Shown here one piece after another: positions 1 through 13,010 of a stretch of 64,000 nt of DNA (the stretch's first letter is position 1; each line of letters opens with the position of its first letter). The notes beneath the pieces were generated by a model that did no database searches, was not told the DNA's origin, and saw only the letters and a program-made list of their open reading frames with translations. The stretch is taken from assembly GCF_001649575.2 (NCBI RefSeq), contig NC_051431.1, positions 3,928,225-3,992,224 on the forward strand, in the 5' to 3' direction. The stretch comes from Kryptolebias marmoratus (lineage: Eukaryota; Chordata; Actinopteri; Cyprinodontiformes; Rivulidae). A program made the translations under genes and the position numbers.

Positions 1-2290
1 GTTTAGAAGTTTTGTTCAGTAAAAGTACATAATTTGGGACAAACTCTCTCAAATGTTCACTATGAACCATATTGTAATTTTCTAATGCTCCTCCCAAGCC
101 AGTTTGCAGGCAGTGATCCAAGACAGCTTCATCAATCATTATAACCATTAACTGCAAATTGATTAAGTAATTGACACTCTGTACATTTCTGTGTGAGCAG
201 GAAACCACCACGCTTCCCCTCAATGGCGCCTGCAGCAACCACACTGAGAGCTCTTGTGAACCACAAGCTTAATAAACAACTCAGGAGTAGAGAGAGCTAA
301 ATTATGATCCAAGTGGTTATGTATTTGTAGTGAAGTCACATTTTGTAAATTAAACGCAGGGGAAGCGATGCTGGCAGAAAAATAACTTATTACGAGTGTG
401 TGTTTGTGCATAGGAGGAGATAGATTTTACCTCCTGAACCATCTGTGAATGCACGCTAAATATACATCACCCACATCTCCTCATTTTCTTCTGCTTCCTC
501 AGCCAACTCTTCCTTCCATTCTCAAGCATCCAGGCAGGATCAAGGCTGAAGGTAGGAGGCAAATAAACAGGAGGATGAATGTGATAACACTTCCCTCTTG
601 TGGACATTGGTTCTTCTGATAATTAAAACAGACTAGGAGTGACGTCCTCAGTGCTGCAGAACTGGTTTGTCTAAGTCTTGTCTTTGGTCATAAAATATGA
701 CCTAAACCGCAGGATTCTCTATTGAGCAACAAGAGAATTATCCTATAGCATTTCAAAGTAGATAGAATATGCCGTTAAACAGGCCCGAAATCCACTTAAA
801 TATGATAAAACCAAACAGTTGCAATGGAAATATACAAATAAACAGACGATTTGACATTCTGTTTTATCAAATGCAAAGCAGCAAAGGTAAAACAAAGCAT
901 GCTGCTGCTTGAAATTCTACAAGCTTATCCCACAGAAAAGATTTAAACAAATGTAATCATGTCAGCAGAATGTAGTTTGCAGCCAAAATGTATTACTGTA
1001 TATTGACAAAGTACATACAGAAAATGGAAATTTGTGGATATCACACATGATAGCAGAGATAGGTTCCAGGGTTTCAAATAAAATACACAGCATGAGTTAA
1101 CAATGTCATTCTTTTCTGCGTTTTATCATTTGGAAGATGATCACTTCATGCTCTAAACCTTGAAAGGTCAGAGCTGCAGCAGGCTGATGTACTGGAAGAC
1201 AGAGTAAACAGAAGTAGACCTGGAACATTTGAATGTGTCAAGGAAGAGAGGATAAAATCCTCTTTTTTCAAGGGCAACTTCCTCAGGTGTGCCCCCGAGC
1301 AAAGCGTGAGAGGCCAGGGTGCTCACTGGACGCAGTGGCTGGCTGGAGAGGGTGAAGCTGCATGAGTCGAATCTCAGCTGAGGAAAAGCTTCCAAGCTCA
1401 GCCAAACTCCCTGTGACAGATAATGGGGTAGAAAACTTCAGGTTTGCCCCTTGCCTTTTGTGCATTAACTCCGTTGCCCCCTTCATCGAGTGGCTGAGAT
1501 GATTGATTTACAGGCGAGCTGATGAAATTTGATACACTTGCTCTGAACTACTGACTGTGCCAGAGCTCAAGGCTCAGGCCCGAGCTGCTGAGGAGATAAA
1601 GGAGCCCTCCTGCATAACAATGTATATCTGGAGATGGGTAAGAAAAAGTGAAAGGCTAAACCATAAAGCAACAGATAAAGATTCCTCTCATTTCTGTTAT
1701 TACACTATAGTTTGAAGATAGCACCATTGACCTTGGTAGATTTATTTCTTTGAAGCTAAATTAGACACTTCTTTTTCTTTTTTTTTCTTTTTTATAAAAG
1801 ACGCATTAAAAAGAGACAAGAAAGACTTTTTTAAAAATGCCATGCCTTGTAAAAAGATACTAGTATGCTATCCTATTCACTTTATTCTTAGCTTGATCCA
1901 GTGCAGTTCTGCACTGCTTCCAAATTGGAAATCTGATTACAAAACTGCCACATGCTGTAAGCGTTGTCACTCCCCACCTGCATACAGCTGTCAAAACAGG
2001 AGTAACAGGCTCAGCTCTGTGAAAGGGTGGAAAAACAGTGAAAATAGTAGTGATTTTTGACCCAGTCGCAGTTCTGTAGTGCCCCTTCTGATTCACATCC
2101 ACCACCGAGAGATGAAGAAAAGTTGAAGCTTTAGCAAGAAAAGGTCTAAACTTCAACAAAACACCAAAACGGGGAACTGTATTTTCACTTTTTTGATGGG
2201 GAAACCAATAGACCAGAATTTTTTTAATTTTTTATTTATTTATTTCTGAATGGTTTCACCACTTTGAGTTTGCTGTCAGAAACCTTAGAG
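1..2290. other. Intergenic DNA, no gene seen
   Basis: No open frame here shows a domain, biased codon use or splice-flanked exon structure. The sequence is AT-rich with a T-rich stretch near 1770-1795. Small open frames around 1168-1486 and 1842-2159 overlap each other on different strands and frames, as chance frames do. Confidence 0.6.
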
Positions 2291-2310
2291 GGTTCTGTAA
2301 TGATGAACGT

Positions 2311-2345
2311 TCAAGTCAAGTTTATTATTGTTCTGTCATAAAAGT
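2311..2345 (-). repeat. Short retroelement-tail-like fragment (reverse)
   Basis: The stretch reads caagtcaagtttatt on the plus strand. Its reverse complement, aataaacttgacttg, is also the end of the nested insertion at 17652-17750, and this type of end is frequent in fish retroelement tails. Only a few dozen bases are recognisable, so the parent family is not assigned. Confidence 0.3.
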
Positions 2346-2874
2346 TGTCCCTCCTGCTGACAACCAAGAACATTTCATCTTCTAACTGTGAGGATGATTG
2401 CTGTCAAAAATTTAAATCAGTTGATTTCAAACCCACTTTTGTTAATTATTTATTTTCATCTTTTGTGGCTTTTAGTGGTTGACTGGTCTAGCTGCTCAAT
2501 ATACACACAACTTTCATTTTTCAATTTGTATTCTTCATTTTCAGTTTATTATATATCACCAGCTAACAACAAGTTATTTCAAGGAACATACATAAAAGCA
2601 AACAGATCCAGTCCAGATCCGTCTGCATGCTGTTCAGTTCAAAATTTATTCCTGTGCAATTCAGTAACAACTTAATCCATTACAATCTCATTCAAATTCA
2701 GTTAAATACAGTCTTTTTGACACCAGCATATTTTTGTTGCCTTATTTTATGTTTAAGATGAATTTACTTATTGTATGTAAAAAGGGTCCATTGCCTAAGA
2801 CTGGCTCGGACTCAAACAATATTTTAAAGACAACAGAGTGAGGAAATGTGGTCAGAATGTCGTGAAATCATCTA

Positions 2875-3045
2875 AGCTTACAACAACACAACTAAGGGAA
2901 CAGATCAAGATAACCCAAGCCAGCTGTGACTATAAGATTCTGTTAAAAGGAAAGTTTTAAGCCCAGTTTTAAAATTAGATAGGGTGTCAGACAGAAACTG
3001 GAGTCTGATCACTGAAAGCGCTGCCTCCCATTTTATTGTTTAAAA
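2875..3045 (+). repeat. Fragment of a dispersed fish repeat
   Basis: The segment with the successive phrases aaaaggaaagttttaagccc, agatagggtgtcagacag and gcgctgcctcccattttatt resembles a very common interspersed repeat of percomorph genomes. The resemblance is from memory. It has no open frame and no visible ends. The class (LINE or DNA) cannot be decided here. Confidence 0.4.
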
Positions 3046-3269
3046 AAAAGACCAACCTTGCCACTTTGAATGTATGAAATGTGACAAATTATTATGTAAA
3101 TATGACAAATCTTATGGCTAATGTGTGCTAACATTTTACTGAAAGGGAATCAAAAAGCACACGAGTGGAAGTTCTGTTTTACTGCAGGGCTTTGCTGCCT
3201 CTTGTGTTATAGACAATAAATTACATTAAAGAACTAATAATGCCAGAGAATTCTGAGGTGTTTTAGAGT

Positions 3270-3340
3270 ACACTGATCCTGAGGAAGGCCTAAGGGCAGA
3301 AACACCAATATAATAAAGTTTTATTAAGCAGTACTTATTT
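3270..3340 (+). repeat. Possible retroelement 3' tail with AATAAA-like signals
   Basis: The phrase ctgaggaaggcctaagggca followed by aataaagttttatt resembles the 'gatgaaggcctaggccgaaacg...aataaa' tail common to several vertebrate retroelements. It is a short, diverged match, so the class is uncertain. Confidence 0.3.
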
Positions 3341-6300
3341 GAAGCTAGAAATTGTGACACTCTCTTTAGTTTTTCATTGTTTTCCAATAGATCAGAATCC
3401 CCTTTCTACTGCGCAAGACAAACGTGTTGCCAGGCATGAGAAAAAAAACAGGTTTAAGCTGAAGGTTTTTGGTCTTTAAGCATGGAAATGATCTGACATA
3501 TTCATCCAACGACACAACAGAACAACTGAAAGGGAAACGGCACACTGGGCAGCACGAGTTCTGACACAAACCAGGCTGAAAACCTTTGAAGAGAGCTTCA
3601 GTTTTTCCATTTGCATAAAAAGCACTACAGCAGCATTATAAGAGTTAGATACGTACAAAAGGACAATGGCATAAAACCTAAATATAGGAACAGAAACACT
3701 GCTGAAGGTTCTTAAATCCAATATTACATGAAGGACCCTGAAAGTTTGCTTGGGGATTAATTGGTACCAGTATTTTTCTCAATAAATTTTTATGATTCAT
3801 TGAAATATTTTAATCAATTTGGGATGGTTTTTTTTCTAAAGATATGTAAATGTATGGACTCATAATATCTCATCTGGTAACTTTTTTTTAGTTTAACCTT
3901 TTCATTCTTAGAAATGATCTCTAAACTAACACAGCATTCAATTTAAAACCTCCTGCTCACAATTTTATGGAACAAAATTTAAATAAAAGCCTAATTCATT
4001 ACAATCCGTTTAGACTCAATGGGCCCATTTTCAACTTTAAAGCCATATAAAAAGCCCAATTTACCTAAATTGTGTCATATATCACTGAACCCGGGATGGG
4101 GCGTGACTCTAATTTGCTTCAGTCTAACATTCTGGCATCGTTCCGGTAGAGATGCAAACACTGATTTACGCAACGTGACATCTGTCGTGTTGGTGACCTA
4201 ATGTGAGCTGTCACAAAGTTGCAATTCTAAGCTCAAAAATTATAGCAGAACTTTGGCAAAGTGCTGCTGAGCAAAACAGAATTCAGGTCTTCAGCAGTCC
4301 AGAATAACACAAAGTCTGCACTGGGCTCCACCCAAGTCTGTCTCCCTGGAGAGCAGACAGCTTCTTGATGCAGAACTTTTAGTTTCCCTGCATGAAAAAA
4401 AGAAAAATCTGTCCTTTTGTCCAGGTGAGCACATTAAGAACAGAAGAAACAATCTGTAAATCATATGACACCATTACAAAAACGTCAACATTTTAACACC
4501 TGGAAAGAGCTCTGCTTGACCACCGCTGATTCCCCTCAGCATTTAATAACGTTCAGTTATACTTTAATAAATAAATTACTGATCAAAATACCATCTTGAA
4601 TTCAGAAGCCCATAATTATCTTAGTAAACACTCAGGCTGGTAATATCATCAAATTTAGTTCAGGCAGGGACGCAAATGATTACAAATAATTTGCAGACAT
4701 AAGCACTGTAACAAAAGTAATATATTCTGTAGCTCCCAGAAATCTGTGCAACTCATTACTCCATTAAAGTTGGATTTTAACTGAGTCACATCCTCACAGC
4801 CACTAGAATCCATTAGAAAATGCAAAAATACAAAAACAAAAAAAACACAACTAGTGCATGTGAATTTTAAACAGAAGATATGGTTCATACAGGACATTTT
4901 AGAAAGGTCTGTGGCGACATATCCAGTTTGCACAGCAGCACAGCATGAAAAAGCCCTCACAGCACAGAGAAGCCAACACTGCACCGTACGAAGCCACTAA
5001 TCTCCTCAGTGAACAGACTTACGTGAAGGTTATAAAAGGTGGTTTAACCTCACAATGTTTTTTATTGACAGTGTGTTATCTTTTTCTCCAAATATAAATC
5101 AAAGAAACAGAAAATGACTCTTTGACATTTCCAACAAGCACCCCAAAAAGAAAAAACGGAAATCCTGGAGAGTTTAAAGTCTCAGTGGGCCCAGAGAAAA
5201 TCCCCCAAAATATCATATGACAAGTCATCTAACCATCTATGTTATCTGATAGCACAAGGTAGGACAAAGTGACGGGATTCTGCCCCTGTGACTGAAGATG
5301 AAACTTAAACAAGATTCTTACAGCACAGAATGTAAGTATGTGTTTGACTTTTGACTCCTGCAACCATTCTGCTCTTCAGCAGGATTTATATGCAAACTTA
5401 AACATAGATTTTACAATTTGTCTTGCAAAATGCAGAGTACATGATGTGTATTTGATTGCATTTTTAAACTGTAAAATAATTGTTTTTTAAAAGTTCTTAT
5501 AAAATAAAATAAATCAGAATTATATTCCAACTTTAACAGGATTCTGTCTTTGCTTGCAGCTACACTTTCCACCTGATGGGAGACATAAACAAGTAACAAT
5601 TGAAGCTGCGACTATTTAACATCTTAATGAGACACCTATGGCCTTCTAGAATAATTCTTGACATCTTGATGTAGTTTTAGGAGTAACTACATGGACTCTC
5701 TTCCATGAGGAACTTGTACTGTACGGATTTAAAATGTTACTGTTGTGACTGTGCAGAAAACATTCAGGGTTCTGAAATAAATTTGCTGATGCAAACCTTG
5801 GCTTTTCATTGATCAACTTTTCTTAGCCGAGTTCAAGTTGAGATATAACCTGGGGCCTCTTACAAAGGGCGTATGCACAAAAAACATGGCATCTACCCTT
5901 TTCTATGCAGAACTTGACTGTGGGAATGTATCCATGGCAACTTATGGTTGGTGTACGAACGTTTCTACAGTTATTGGTCCATTGGTTACACTGAGAGGCT
6001 ATTCTGGGGAATTGTTAATGATGTGAAAACAGTTGTTTTATACACAGACACATGATGTACAATTAATACATCTATGTGTATGCAATTACAGTGTGCAGAA
6101 AATACCTTTAAAACAATAGCTTTAGCCCTATTAAAGGGTATTTCAAATGGCACAGTGTAAAGAAAATGTGTATTCGGAGACTGAGAGGATTCTCTGGCCC
6201 AACATCACGACTGGCTCATAAGCCCCTCTGAGTGTCCAAGGGCAATCCTGTCAAAACTACAAGCTGTGGCTGCCATTGGAGAGCAACATGGTGAGGAGCG

Positions 6301-9040
6301 CAATTTGCAGCAAGAGCTGTTTTTTCTAATGTAACTGGAGCGATCGACCACACACACTTTGCTAGTAAAAAGCACCATTACAGAATAAATATGCTAAACA
6401 TTTTCCCTGAATAAATGTACAAATTATTTGTGATGCACAAATGTAACTAACCAACATTGTGAGGAGGTGGCTTGGTTCAACATATGATTCATTCTTTCTA
6501 ATGAACAGAATGGTTGGGAACAGACTACAAGCTGGCAGGCTGCAGAATTGGGGGCTTCTTTGTGACTAAATTTATTTGTCTTAATAACAATCCCCCTGAT
6601 GTGCATAGAGCCTGCACCCCTAAATATCCTGTCTTCGGGGCTTCATTACTATTCAGAGGTTAAAGTGACTGAATTCCTGTTTTTTGTTGGTTAAACTATA
6701 ATTTGAAATCATTCTACCCAAATCCTGTAAATACAGGTGGACTTCAGAACGGAACCTGGAAATTGAAACCAGAACAGAACCAGCTTCCCTGTCGGTGGGT
6801 TTAAGTTCAAATTAATGAATGGGGCCTTGTTACAAAATAAAAACACACCTGAAATAATGTTTTTTTAGGTGTTGACGCTTGTTGACTGACATAGTTCTGA
6901 TCTCGCTGCTGTATGTTTGAAAAAAAAAAAAAGATTTTTCTAACACATTTATTATTAGATTTTTCACACTTAAAAGAAAGCTCATGTAACACCATGATTG
7001 TGTGTGGAGGAGTAGGCAAGAAAAAAAAAGCCCCACATCGCCAGATGCTTGTTCCAAATATAAAATGTGGCAGCTTCCGTAAACTGATTCAAGCTGGCTT
7101 CAAATCCCAACAATGAGAAAATGTGGGGACAATTGTTCTATTAGTATAATATGTCTATGGTTTTATCAACCCTACTCTGTTTTTACAGTAGTTACGTCAC
7201 TGAACACACGTGTAAAGTTTGTGTATCAGCCTCAGAGTGCACCCATGGCATCTCTCGTCATTTTTGATCAGCTATATTTGATTTTAAATAGAAGTGTGTC
7301 TGGAGAGGGATACAAAAAAGAAAATGTGCTTGGATTCCTACATACACATGGTTTCATACATCTGATCTTTGTTGTGTGTATGACGCTTTCTTATTGTAAG
7401 CATCTTTAATAGAAAATCCATGCAAGTCTTTGTGCACAAGGCTCTTTGTGTTTTATAGAGTAGACAAAAATACATATTTAGATTTTAAACAATGCAAACT
7501 AAAAAAAAAAAAGCTTGTGCTTAGAAAGACCTTATTGTGGGGCATGATTTTTTAAATCAATCTAAATGTAAAATATTTCTACACTACCATTGTTATCCAA
7601 CACACAAAATTGACAGTTTACCACAAACATGTATATAATTAACAGTTTCTTCAAACATATATAGTTAGCAAAAATTATGTCCATCTTCAATAAAGCCTGA
7701 TCTTTTTCAGTCACAGCACCAGTATCTAATATCATTGAATAGTTAAGACAGACATTGGATAACTGTTCTCTTCAGGGAGCTTTTTAAAAATGCCACTGAT
7801 TCCTACAAAAAGAGCAAACCAATCTCTAATAATCTCAGCACTTACTTTGTGTTTCTACTACACAAAAAGATGACTAAAGCTTGCAAATGTCAAAGCAATA
7901 TATTCTATCATTAATGCAAAAAAAAGAGTCTAAATTAGGCTTCTTTCAGCTTGTACCAGAGGTGATAATTTCCTTTTTGTCATTCTAAATATTACATAAA
8001 GTAAAAATGCCAGTTCAGTATATTTATTTCGTTAAGAATTGCTCCCTAACTCTTTGTTTTTTGATTATTATTTCCAACATCGAAAGCTGCAGTAATCCTT
8101 TCACCCCTGACTTAACTGACTCTGAGCTCTCATTGAAACTGTGCAGAAGTGTGCAGTTGCATTATCTCTGCAAATGTGGCTCCAGCAGCTACATCTCAGC
8201 ACAAAGGCACTTCTGCAGCGGCAGCAGGATAAAATCTCAACTCTAGGGATAATGAGATGGATCACATGCATGGCAGCACTTGTTACATAGTTTTAACTAT
8301 CAGCACAGTCATTTTGGAGCCACTTTACCTTGCTATTTCCCAGATAGGTTAGTAGATGCAGATTTGGCAGTCTGGCTGTTAAAAATGTGGATGTTGCTGC
8401 TTTCAGACAGCAGCTAGCAGACATCCCACACACGTAAACTAAATTATCATTCTGATGTTGCTATCAGGCATCACTAAATCACTCGTGATCACAGCACCTT
8501 CCCAATCCCAACGAGCCACATTTATTTCACTTGTCAGTGCTAAAAATAGTCAAGGTTCAGGAGAAGTGTTTGCTCTGAAGCGGCAGATGATGAGCTATTG
8601 TCATTAATGTTCGTGTGTGTGTGTGTCAAGAGTGATTTGCTTTCAATCCAAATTCAATTTAAATTGTAAATAGAAACTGCCTTCATTTGCTAATGGTTGA
8701 GTTCATATTGATACCTTCTGATTTATTATTACACCTTTTAATGCCTAAAACCTTTTATAGTGTTGGATTTCGAAGACTGCTGAATTAGAAAGAATTGGAT
8801 TTTTTTTTTTTTTGGCAGCAAAGTCACACTTGAGCATATGTGCTCCATAATTTGGATAAAATGCTACAGTCTGTGCTGCTTCAGTCCTCTCCTGTTTAAT
8901 AAATTAACCTAATATAACGGACATCAGCATCAGTGAAAACATCACCCTTTGTGATGTAACACTCTTCATTAAAGTTAAAGACTTTAGATTACTTTGAATC
9001 CAGAGCCACAGGAATATTCAATATATTTTAAAATGAAAGG
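3341..9040. other. Intergenic DNA with minor repeat fragments
   Basis: No supported gene. A 109-codon minus frame at 4655-4984 has no start context, domain or homology that I recognise. Two patches (about 5840-6010 plus, 7180-7420) contain phrases such as ggggcctcttacaaagggcg and gtatgcacaaaa that resemble a dispersed fish DNA-element family, but no ends are visible. A (GT)7 tract lies at 8613-8626 and a T-tract at about 8799-8813. Confidence 0.55.
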
Positions 9041-9044
9041 CTTT

Positions 9045-9260
9045 AGGCCCTGTTTACACAACGCTGTTTTAAAATGAAAACGGAACATTTCTGTTGCGAT
9101 TCAGCCGTTTGTGTATGCAACAACAGCGATCAAATTCTGTGACAATGAAACCTTTGGAAGCCAGGTCTCAGAGTGGAAGCTTTTGGAAGCGCCTGGCATC
9201 GGTGTGAAATTGCACATGCGTAATACGGACGGCTGCAATCAATATTTTTTCTGCATGAGA
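9045..9260 (+). repeat. Fragment of a non-autonomous DNA transposon-like repeat
   Basis: It starts with ggccctgtttacacaacgct and continues with alternating 'aaaacgg' and 'gccgtttgtgtatgcaacaac' phrases. This resembles the end of a widespread fish repeat that opens with 'ccctgtttacacgacaacg'. Only one end is recognisable and no target-site duplication was found, so it is probably truncated. The superfamily is not assigned. Confidence 0.4.
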
Positions 9261-9399
9261 AGATCAACAATAGTAACAAAGGCTGACAACAGAGTACTTT
9301 TTGTGGTACTCACCTTTTTCAATGTGTAGGAGCAACCCAGCCTCACTGCCGGTCCAGACAAACGTTTGTGTATTCATATGCATGTCATTGAAATACAAT

Positions 9400-9885
9400 T
9401 CAACCTGGAAAGACTCACAACAAAGAAAAGCTGCAATTAAATAGTTTTATTTGACATTCCTATTGTCGGACACTTGACAATAACAATGCGCTTCGAGGAG
9501 AAGCTCAGGTTGAGCATTAGAGGCGTCTTCCCCGGGCCGGACACTGGTGGTGGAGGTCGAAGAGGGGAAGGAAGCTTGAGGGAGCTGGGAAACTAGGGGT
9601 GGAGGTAGGCTGAAGTTCGGCATGTGAACGGATGAGGCCATGATGGAGGTCCTTTTAAACGAAGGCTTGCTCGTTGATTGGATAAGCTAAAGGCACGGTT
9701 GGACGCTGACAGGCTGAGATGGAGGCACGGTCTGATGCTGATAGGCTGGAGTGGAGGTGTTTGACACAGTGATTAGACGTAGGTGAGGCTGAAGCAGGTC
9801 TTCCAGTTTGAATTTACGCCTAGGCTTCATAAATCACACCTCCAGCTGCTGACCTGGGATGGAAACTACAGCGAATTCAACAAGC
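9400..9885 (-). repeat. LTR-like or promoter-like block (minus strand)
   Basis: Read on the minus strand, this GC-richer block has a TATA-like tttaaaag near 9650-9660, then a pyrimidine- and proline-codon-rich stretch, then AATAAA (plus-strand tttatt, about 9447-9452) followed by a T/G-rich tail. That order fits the U3-R-U5 layout of an LTR. Two imperfect copies of a roughly 35-bp unit (ggcacggt...gctgataggctg) lie at about 9690-9757. I found no clean TG...CA ends or target-site duplication, so an LTR is only one reading. A 64-codon minus frame at 9447-9641 lies inside and has no recognised domain. Confidence 0.3.
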
Positions 9886-9889
9886 ACAG

Positions 9890-12595
9890 CATTATAATGT
9901 AAACGTGTAAGTTTTCCTCAATCGACATCATAAAATTGCTAGCATTTCCCGTAGATTGTTCATTACATATCACCCACTGCATCTTATCTTATCTTATGTT
10001 TGGGTAAAAGTCTTGAAAATAACATTATATGCCATTCTCATGCAAAATTGTGATGTGTGATTTTTGTGATGAATTATAGATGTACACTCAATGATTACAT
10101 TCTAAAAGTATATTTTTATATATATTTGATGATTCATGAAATATTTTAATATTTTCCAAATGGTGCAGACACATTCCTGGGTGACATTAAGATATATTTT
10201 GTACCTTTTTTTAAAAATAAAAGCACAAAACTGTAATATGCAGGTATGGGCAAACACATAATTGCCCTTTTTGCCCTCGGCAGCAGATGATAGGACCTTC
10301 ATACAAACCACACCTGTAACATGACTGCAGCACAAAGAGTCAAACATTTCTGTCCAAAGGAAACTCAGAGGTGACACATGTGCTCATGAACCATGTTACT
10401 ATCAGAGTCTCAATTCTGTTCTTGGGACGCCCCATGACTCAGCATCAAATAAACCAAATGAGTTGTTTATGTAACCCTTTTGTCTATCACTTCCCCCGTC
10501 ACCTCAGCCAGGATCATTAAATCCAGCCTCTCGTAGAGTGAATGATTCCAGAACACTGCACCCCCAACGTGCCGCCTGTAAATAACAAATAAGAAAAAGT
10601 GTGTGTTTACTGTTTACGGCGGCTTGCCATTTTGTGCTTTTGACTGCAAGTAATCACACACTCATACTTGTAAACAAAGTTGATATTTTAATAAAGAAGC
10701 AAAAGCTGGGTGATGACAGGAAAAAGAAATGAATTTGTAGAAAATGCTGTTTTTCCTTGCACTATGTAAATTAATGCAAAGTAAAAGTACAAAAACCTAG
10801 ATTGGACAATTTCAAATGCAGACGGCATCATGTTCAGGCTATTCCCGACTGCTGCCTGCAGCGGCTGATTTCATTTTGTTATTTCAAAGGAATACATCAT
10901 TAGAAGTGTTAGCTGAGAGACACATGCTTTCTGGTGGTGCCTATTAACTTCTGTTTATATTTCATGATTTATTTACCAGAAGCCTATTAGCATAAATTTA
11001 TCAAGAAGGAGTGACACTAAAGGCCACACTGTTAAAAATAAGAGAAAATTATTATTTTTAAGGCAGTCAATGTTTGTTTCCATGATTGAGTTGGAGCCAT
11101 TTGTAACATCTGCTTCTGTAACTGCAGCTGCTGAGAAGCTGATGGTGGGTGTGATCAAAAAACAGTTTGCTCTTTAATTCATGTTAACTGTAAAAATAAG
11201 ACATTAAAACATTTTTTTTATGAAACTCAAAGGATGAGCATATTGTCTCTTTAGAAAAGGCGTTTTTATTCCCTTCATCAAATTACTGCATTCAGCTTTA
11301 CACAAAGAGAGACTGAGTTACCATTGATAGGGCGACAAGAAATGCTCTGGCATTTCAAGAAATAACAGATTCTCAATGTTCCTCACCATCACCATGTAAA
11401 AATTAAATTCACCCCTGCAGCTCCCTCAACATAGTTTAACAGGCTCTAAGTTTGACACAAAAACTATCACAGAATATAATCTTTTTTCATTAGAATTCTA
11501 AGGCTGAAAATGTGTCATCCGTTCACTTTAACAACTTGGGTTTTCAGGAGAGGGGATGTGTTGCTCCACTAAGAAATCAGAAATAATGTTATCAGAGTTA
11601 GCCTTCGTTATTCTTACAAAGCCGTTAGACTTTTTTTTTTTTAATCACACAGCTGTGATGCTACTTTATTATAGCTTTTGGTTTAACTGCTTCTCTTTGA
11701 GTGCGTTTTAGTGTTGCAGTATTTTGTCTTTATTTTTGACCACGCACTACCAGAGCACCATTTTTATTTTTTTTATTACGCATTTAGATATTTGCTTCTA
11801 TACACAACATTTGAGACACTATTTCAAAACAAAATGCATGTATTTGTTAAAAATGATTTAATCCGAGGAAGTAAAATGTCTCTCTATATAAATTACAGTT
11901 TATATAGTAGTTTTTTTTAATATTTGAAAAGAATCATTATATTTGTAACTTGATTAACATTTAATTGGATGTTTATTTAAATGAATATTTTTTTCCCATG
12001 TTTTTGACTATTATATTATGCTTGCATTATCCCATTGTTTATCCAATCATTAACAAAAAAGTTTAGATTTTTTGAAGTGAAGTTCTGTGGAAATGATAAA
12101 AGAAGTCAATATCTTACCTGTTTCAGGTAACTGTTTGGAAAATTAAAGGTTGTTCAGACCTATTGTGTGTATGAAACAACAGTTTTTAGTTATCCAGCTG
12201 AATAGTGCTAAATGCAGGCCTGAACTCCCTCAATGCACATCAAAAAGGACCGCCTTCGGGGATGATCTGGACCTCTTTTATCTGTACACTGTTGGCAGCC
12301 TGAACACAATCCATCCTGAGCCGAACTGTTGGACCTGAACTGAACTGATCCGGCACAAGCAGCAGAAAGAACATCTTAGACTAAAAACACAAAACAAAAG
12401 TCCCCTCAGCTGTCGGCTGATTGAAGATATTTAAACAACCATCCTTGGAAATATTCTGAAAATACAGCATTTTTTTTTTTGTTTTGTTTTGTTTTGTTAA
12501 GTTTTAATAAAATGTTTCCTTCTCAGTATAAGCGTTGAGATTTTATTCTTCAGAGTGGATGACAGGACATTGTGTGACTGAGTTTTTCTTTGGGT
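9890..12595. other. Intergenic DNA, no gene seen
   Basis: No gene is supported. The block about 10430-10680 is less AT-rich than its surroundings, has no repeat I recognise, and could be a conserved non-coding element. A T11 run followed by (GTTTT)3 lies at 12470-12497. The rest is AT-rich with only short chance frames. Confidence 0.55.
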
Positions 12596-12599
12596 AAAT

Positions 12600-13010
12600 G
12601 CTAATGAAATGAGATATTAATGAAATTATTAGGAAGTAATCATTAGTTATACATCTACAACTGATTAACCTTTGGAGTAAACCCCAATTAAGATGGCTGC
12701 CACAGCTAAGCTACCTCAGTAAACACAAAAATGACTTTAAGTCAACTAATTTTACAGATAATTAGCTGAAATTTGGTGTGGTAGTAGCAAAGAGTCATTC
12801 ACAACACACTGTGTGAGCATGTACAGATCTCACAAAATTTCACAATATCACACGCGATTGTCCTTAACCTGATTTACAAAGTTTGGCCAGAATGGACATA
12901 GCTTTGTTCTTTCTCAGTATAAAATTAAATTTGTTTAAATCTGTGGCATTCCAGTTTTGTAATCATTTTATATGTCATTCTTATGTTAGTGAATGATTCT
13001 TCCTCAGTCG
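12600..13010 (+). repeat. Dispersed repeat family R, copy 1
   Basis: This copy has the family's ordered landmarks: taatgaaatta, gattaacctttggagt, aagatggctgccacagctaa, gtaaacacaaaaatgac, ttttacagata, then aaatttggtgtggtagtagc. The other copies at 24.0, 29.4, 36.7, 40.4, 42.2, 43.2 and 63.5 kb share most of these in the same order. No protein is encoded, and no terminal structure is clear in this copy. Confidence 0.7.

Noticed and set aside
4655..4984. 109-codon minus-strand frame
   Set aside because: C-, F- and L-rich chance frame in AT-rich DNA with no domain.
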